Shown here one piece after another: positions 4,481 through 5,569 of a stretch of 5,569 nt of DNA; within the stretch, counting starts at the first letter, position 1, and the number at the start of each line of letters is the position of its first letter. The notes under the pieces are model-generated. The model saw only the letters and a list, made by a program, of their open reading frames with translations. It was not told where the DNA came from and ran no database searches. This stretch comes from RGIG2094 sp045660065 (lineage in GTDB: Bacteria > Bacillota > Clostridia > RGIG6154): assembly GCA_045660065.1 (NCBI GenBank), contig JAZRDC010000037.1:1-5569 (forward strand), read 5' to 3'. The translations under genes were made by a program, and so were the position numbers.

Positions 4481-5569
4481 ATGGTTATCTGGAATAATGT
4501 TGAAAAGCCTGAATTTAACAGACTTGAGGGTGATATTAAAACTAATGTTTTGATTATCGGTGGCGGAATGTGCGGGATTTTGTGCGCATATATGTTAAAA
4601 AACGCAGGGGTAGATTATACTTTGGTTGAAGCAGATAAGATTTGCGGCGGAGTAACTAATGGAACTACTGCGAAGGTTACCTTTCAGCACGGACTTATAT
4701 ATGATAAAATTGCCACAAAATATGGCATAGAAAATGCATATCTTTATCTTGAAAGTCAGAAAAAAGCCCTTGAGCAAATAAGAAATATCGCATCAGAAAT
4801 TCAGTGTGATTTTGAAGTTACAAATTCTTTTGTATATTCGTTAAATGACAGAAAAATTATTGAAAAAGAAGTAGATGTTTTAAACAAAATCGGCTGCAAT
4901 GCGGAGTTTTGCCATAAAACAGAACTGCCTTTTGATGTTGCGGGGGCAGTTAAAATGCCAAATCAAGGGCAGTTTAATCCGTTGAAATTTGCCTATGGAT
5001 TGGCAAAAAATCTGAATATATATGAAAATACAAAAGTTATTCAGATAAAGCCTGATGCAGTTATCACAAACAACGGAAAGATTTTTGCAAAAAAGATAAT
5101 TGTGGCAACCCATTTTCCTTTTATTAACAAGCACGGCGGATATTTTATTAAAATGTATCAGCATCGGTCTTATGTTCTTGCTCTGAAAAATGCTGAAAAA
5201 ATCAAAGATATGTATGTTGATGCCTCAATGGACGGATTATCCTTCAGAAGTTACGGAGAATTGCTGTTGCTTGGTGGCGGAAGCCATCGCACGGGAATGG
5301 AGGGAGGTAACTGGAAAGAACTTGCCAGAACTGCAGAAAGATATTATCCTGAGTCGGAAGAAGTGTGCAGATGGGCAACTCAGGATTGTATGACATTAGA
5401 CTCAGTTCCATATATCGGGCTTTATTCAAAATCAACTCCTGATTTTTATGTGGCAACAGGCTTTAACAAGTGGGGAATGACATCTTCTATGGTTTCTGCA
5501 ATGTTGCTCACTGATATGATTTGCGGGAAGAAAAATCTTTATGAGCGAGTGTATTTGCCGTCAAGGTCG
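4481..5569 (+). CDS. FAD-dependent oxidoreductase, YhfW-like; 3' end beyond window
   Basis: The reading frame is open for 363 codons to the window edge. The protein is a DAO-type (glycine oxidase-like) flavoprotein. The FAD-binding fold is near the N-terminus: VLIIGGGMCG with Gly27, Gly29 and Gly32, and Glu50 ending the second strand to hold the ribose. It is followed by a GGVTNGTTAKVTFQHGLIY block (56-74) typical of the Rieske-associated branch. A second dinucleotide-fold strand IIVATHFP is at 206-213. The late block SVPYIGLYS (308-316) and ATGFNKWGMT (325-334) close the flavin site. In Bacillus YhfW and relatives this is followed by a Rieske [2Fe-2S] domain of roughly 130 residues; that part would lie past the edge and is not seen. 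ATG 4481 is chosen because GAGGTG (4470-4475) lies 5 nt upstream. No signal peptide, so cytoplasmic. The substrate is unknown. No convincing promoter is visible in the 56 bp after the preceding terminator, so it could depend on read-through. Confidence 0.85.
   Translation, partial: MVIWNNVEKPEFNRLEGDIKTNVLIIGGGMCGILCAYMLKNAGVDYTLVEADKICGGVTNGTTAKVTFQHGLIYDKIATKYGIENAYLYLESQKKALEQIRNIASEIQCDFEVTNSFVYSLNDRKIIEKEVDVLNKIGCNAEFCHKTELPFDVAGAVKMPNQGQFNPLKFAYGLAKNLNIYENTKVIQIKPDAVITNNGKIFAKKIIVATHFPFINKHGGYFIKMYQHRSYVLALKNAEKIKDMYVDASMDGLSFRSYGELLLLGGGSHRTGMEGGNWKELARTAERYYPESEEVCRWATQDCMTLDSVPYIGLYSKSTPDFYVATGFNKWGMTSSMVSAMLLTDMICGKKNLYERVYLPSRS

Overview
The window looks like a low-GC Gram-positive anaerobe of the class Clostridia. 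Coding regions are AT-rich, Shine-Dalgarno sites are strong (AAGGAGGT, GGAGG), promoters are sigma-A-like with TATAAT boxes, and the gene types fit: a CotJC-like manganese catalase, a copper-amine-oxidase-N domain fused to an M14 peptidase, and an FAD oxidoreductase of the Rieske-associated YhfW type. This is inferred from composition and family content; species cannot be named.

Layout. Bases 1 to about 229 are the right end of an IS30-family insertion sequence: the last 57 codons of the transposase plus a short tail. Bases 230-397 hold no recognisable gene but contain a perfect 18-bp inverted repeat. On the minus strand, 398-799 is the N-terminal two thirds of a manganese catalase. It is broken at its 3' end and has lost two of the five manganese ligands, so I call it a pseudogene. 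Bases 800-1205 are a divergent intergenic region with several inverted repeats, two good promoters for the rightward gene and a leader of about 165 nt that can fold in mutually exclusive ways.

Three rightward genes follow. The first (1206-2651) is a secreted zinc carboxypeptidase of family M14 with an N-terminal copper-amine-oxidase-like domain and a Trp where the family has its carboxylate-binding Arg. The second (2810-4366) is a 518-residue cytoplasmic protein of unknown function with a probable alpha/alpha-barrel (six-hairpin glycosidase-like) domain. The third (4481 to the window edge) is the first 363 residues of an FAD-dependent oxidoreductase, open at its 3' end.

The first two rightward genes each end in a clear intrinsic terminator, and each has its own promoter, so they are probably single-gene units. 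Nothing in the sequence ties the three into one pathway. The left edge is a rearranged stretch, where an IS element and an unidentified segment abut a broken gene; the right four fifths looks like ordinary chromosome. I see no CRISPR array, tRNA, rRNA or obvious defence system. The most interesting items are the structured leader, the altered substrate-binding residue of the peptidase, the uncharacterised barrel protein and the broken catalase junction.
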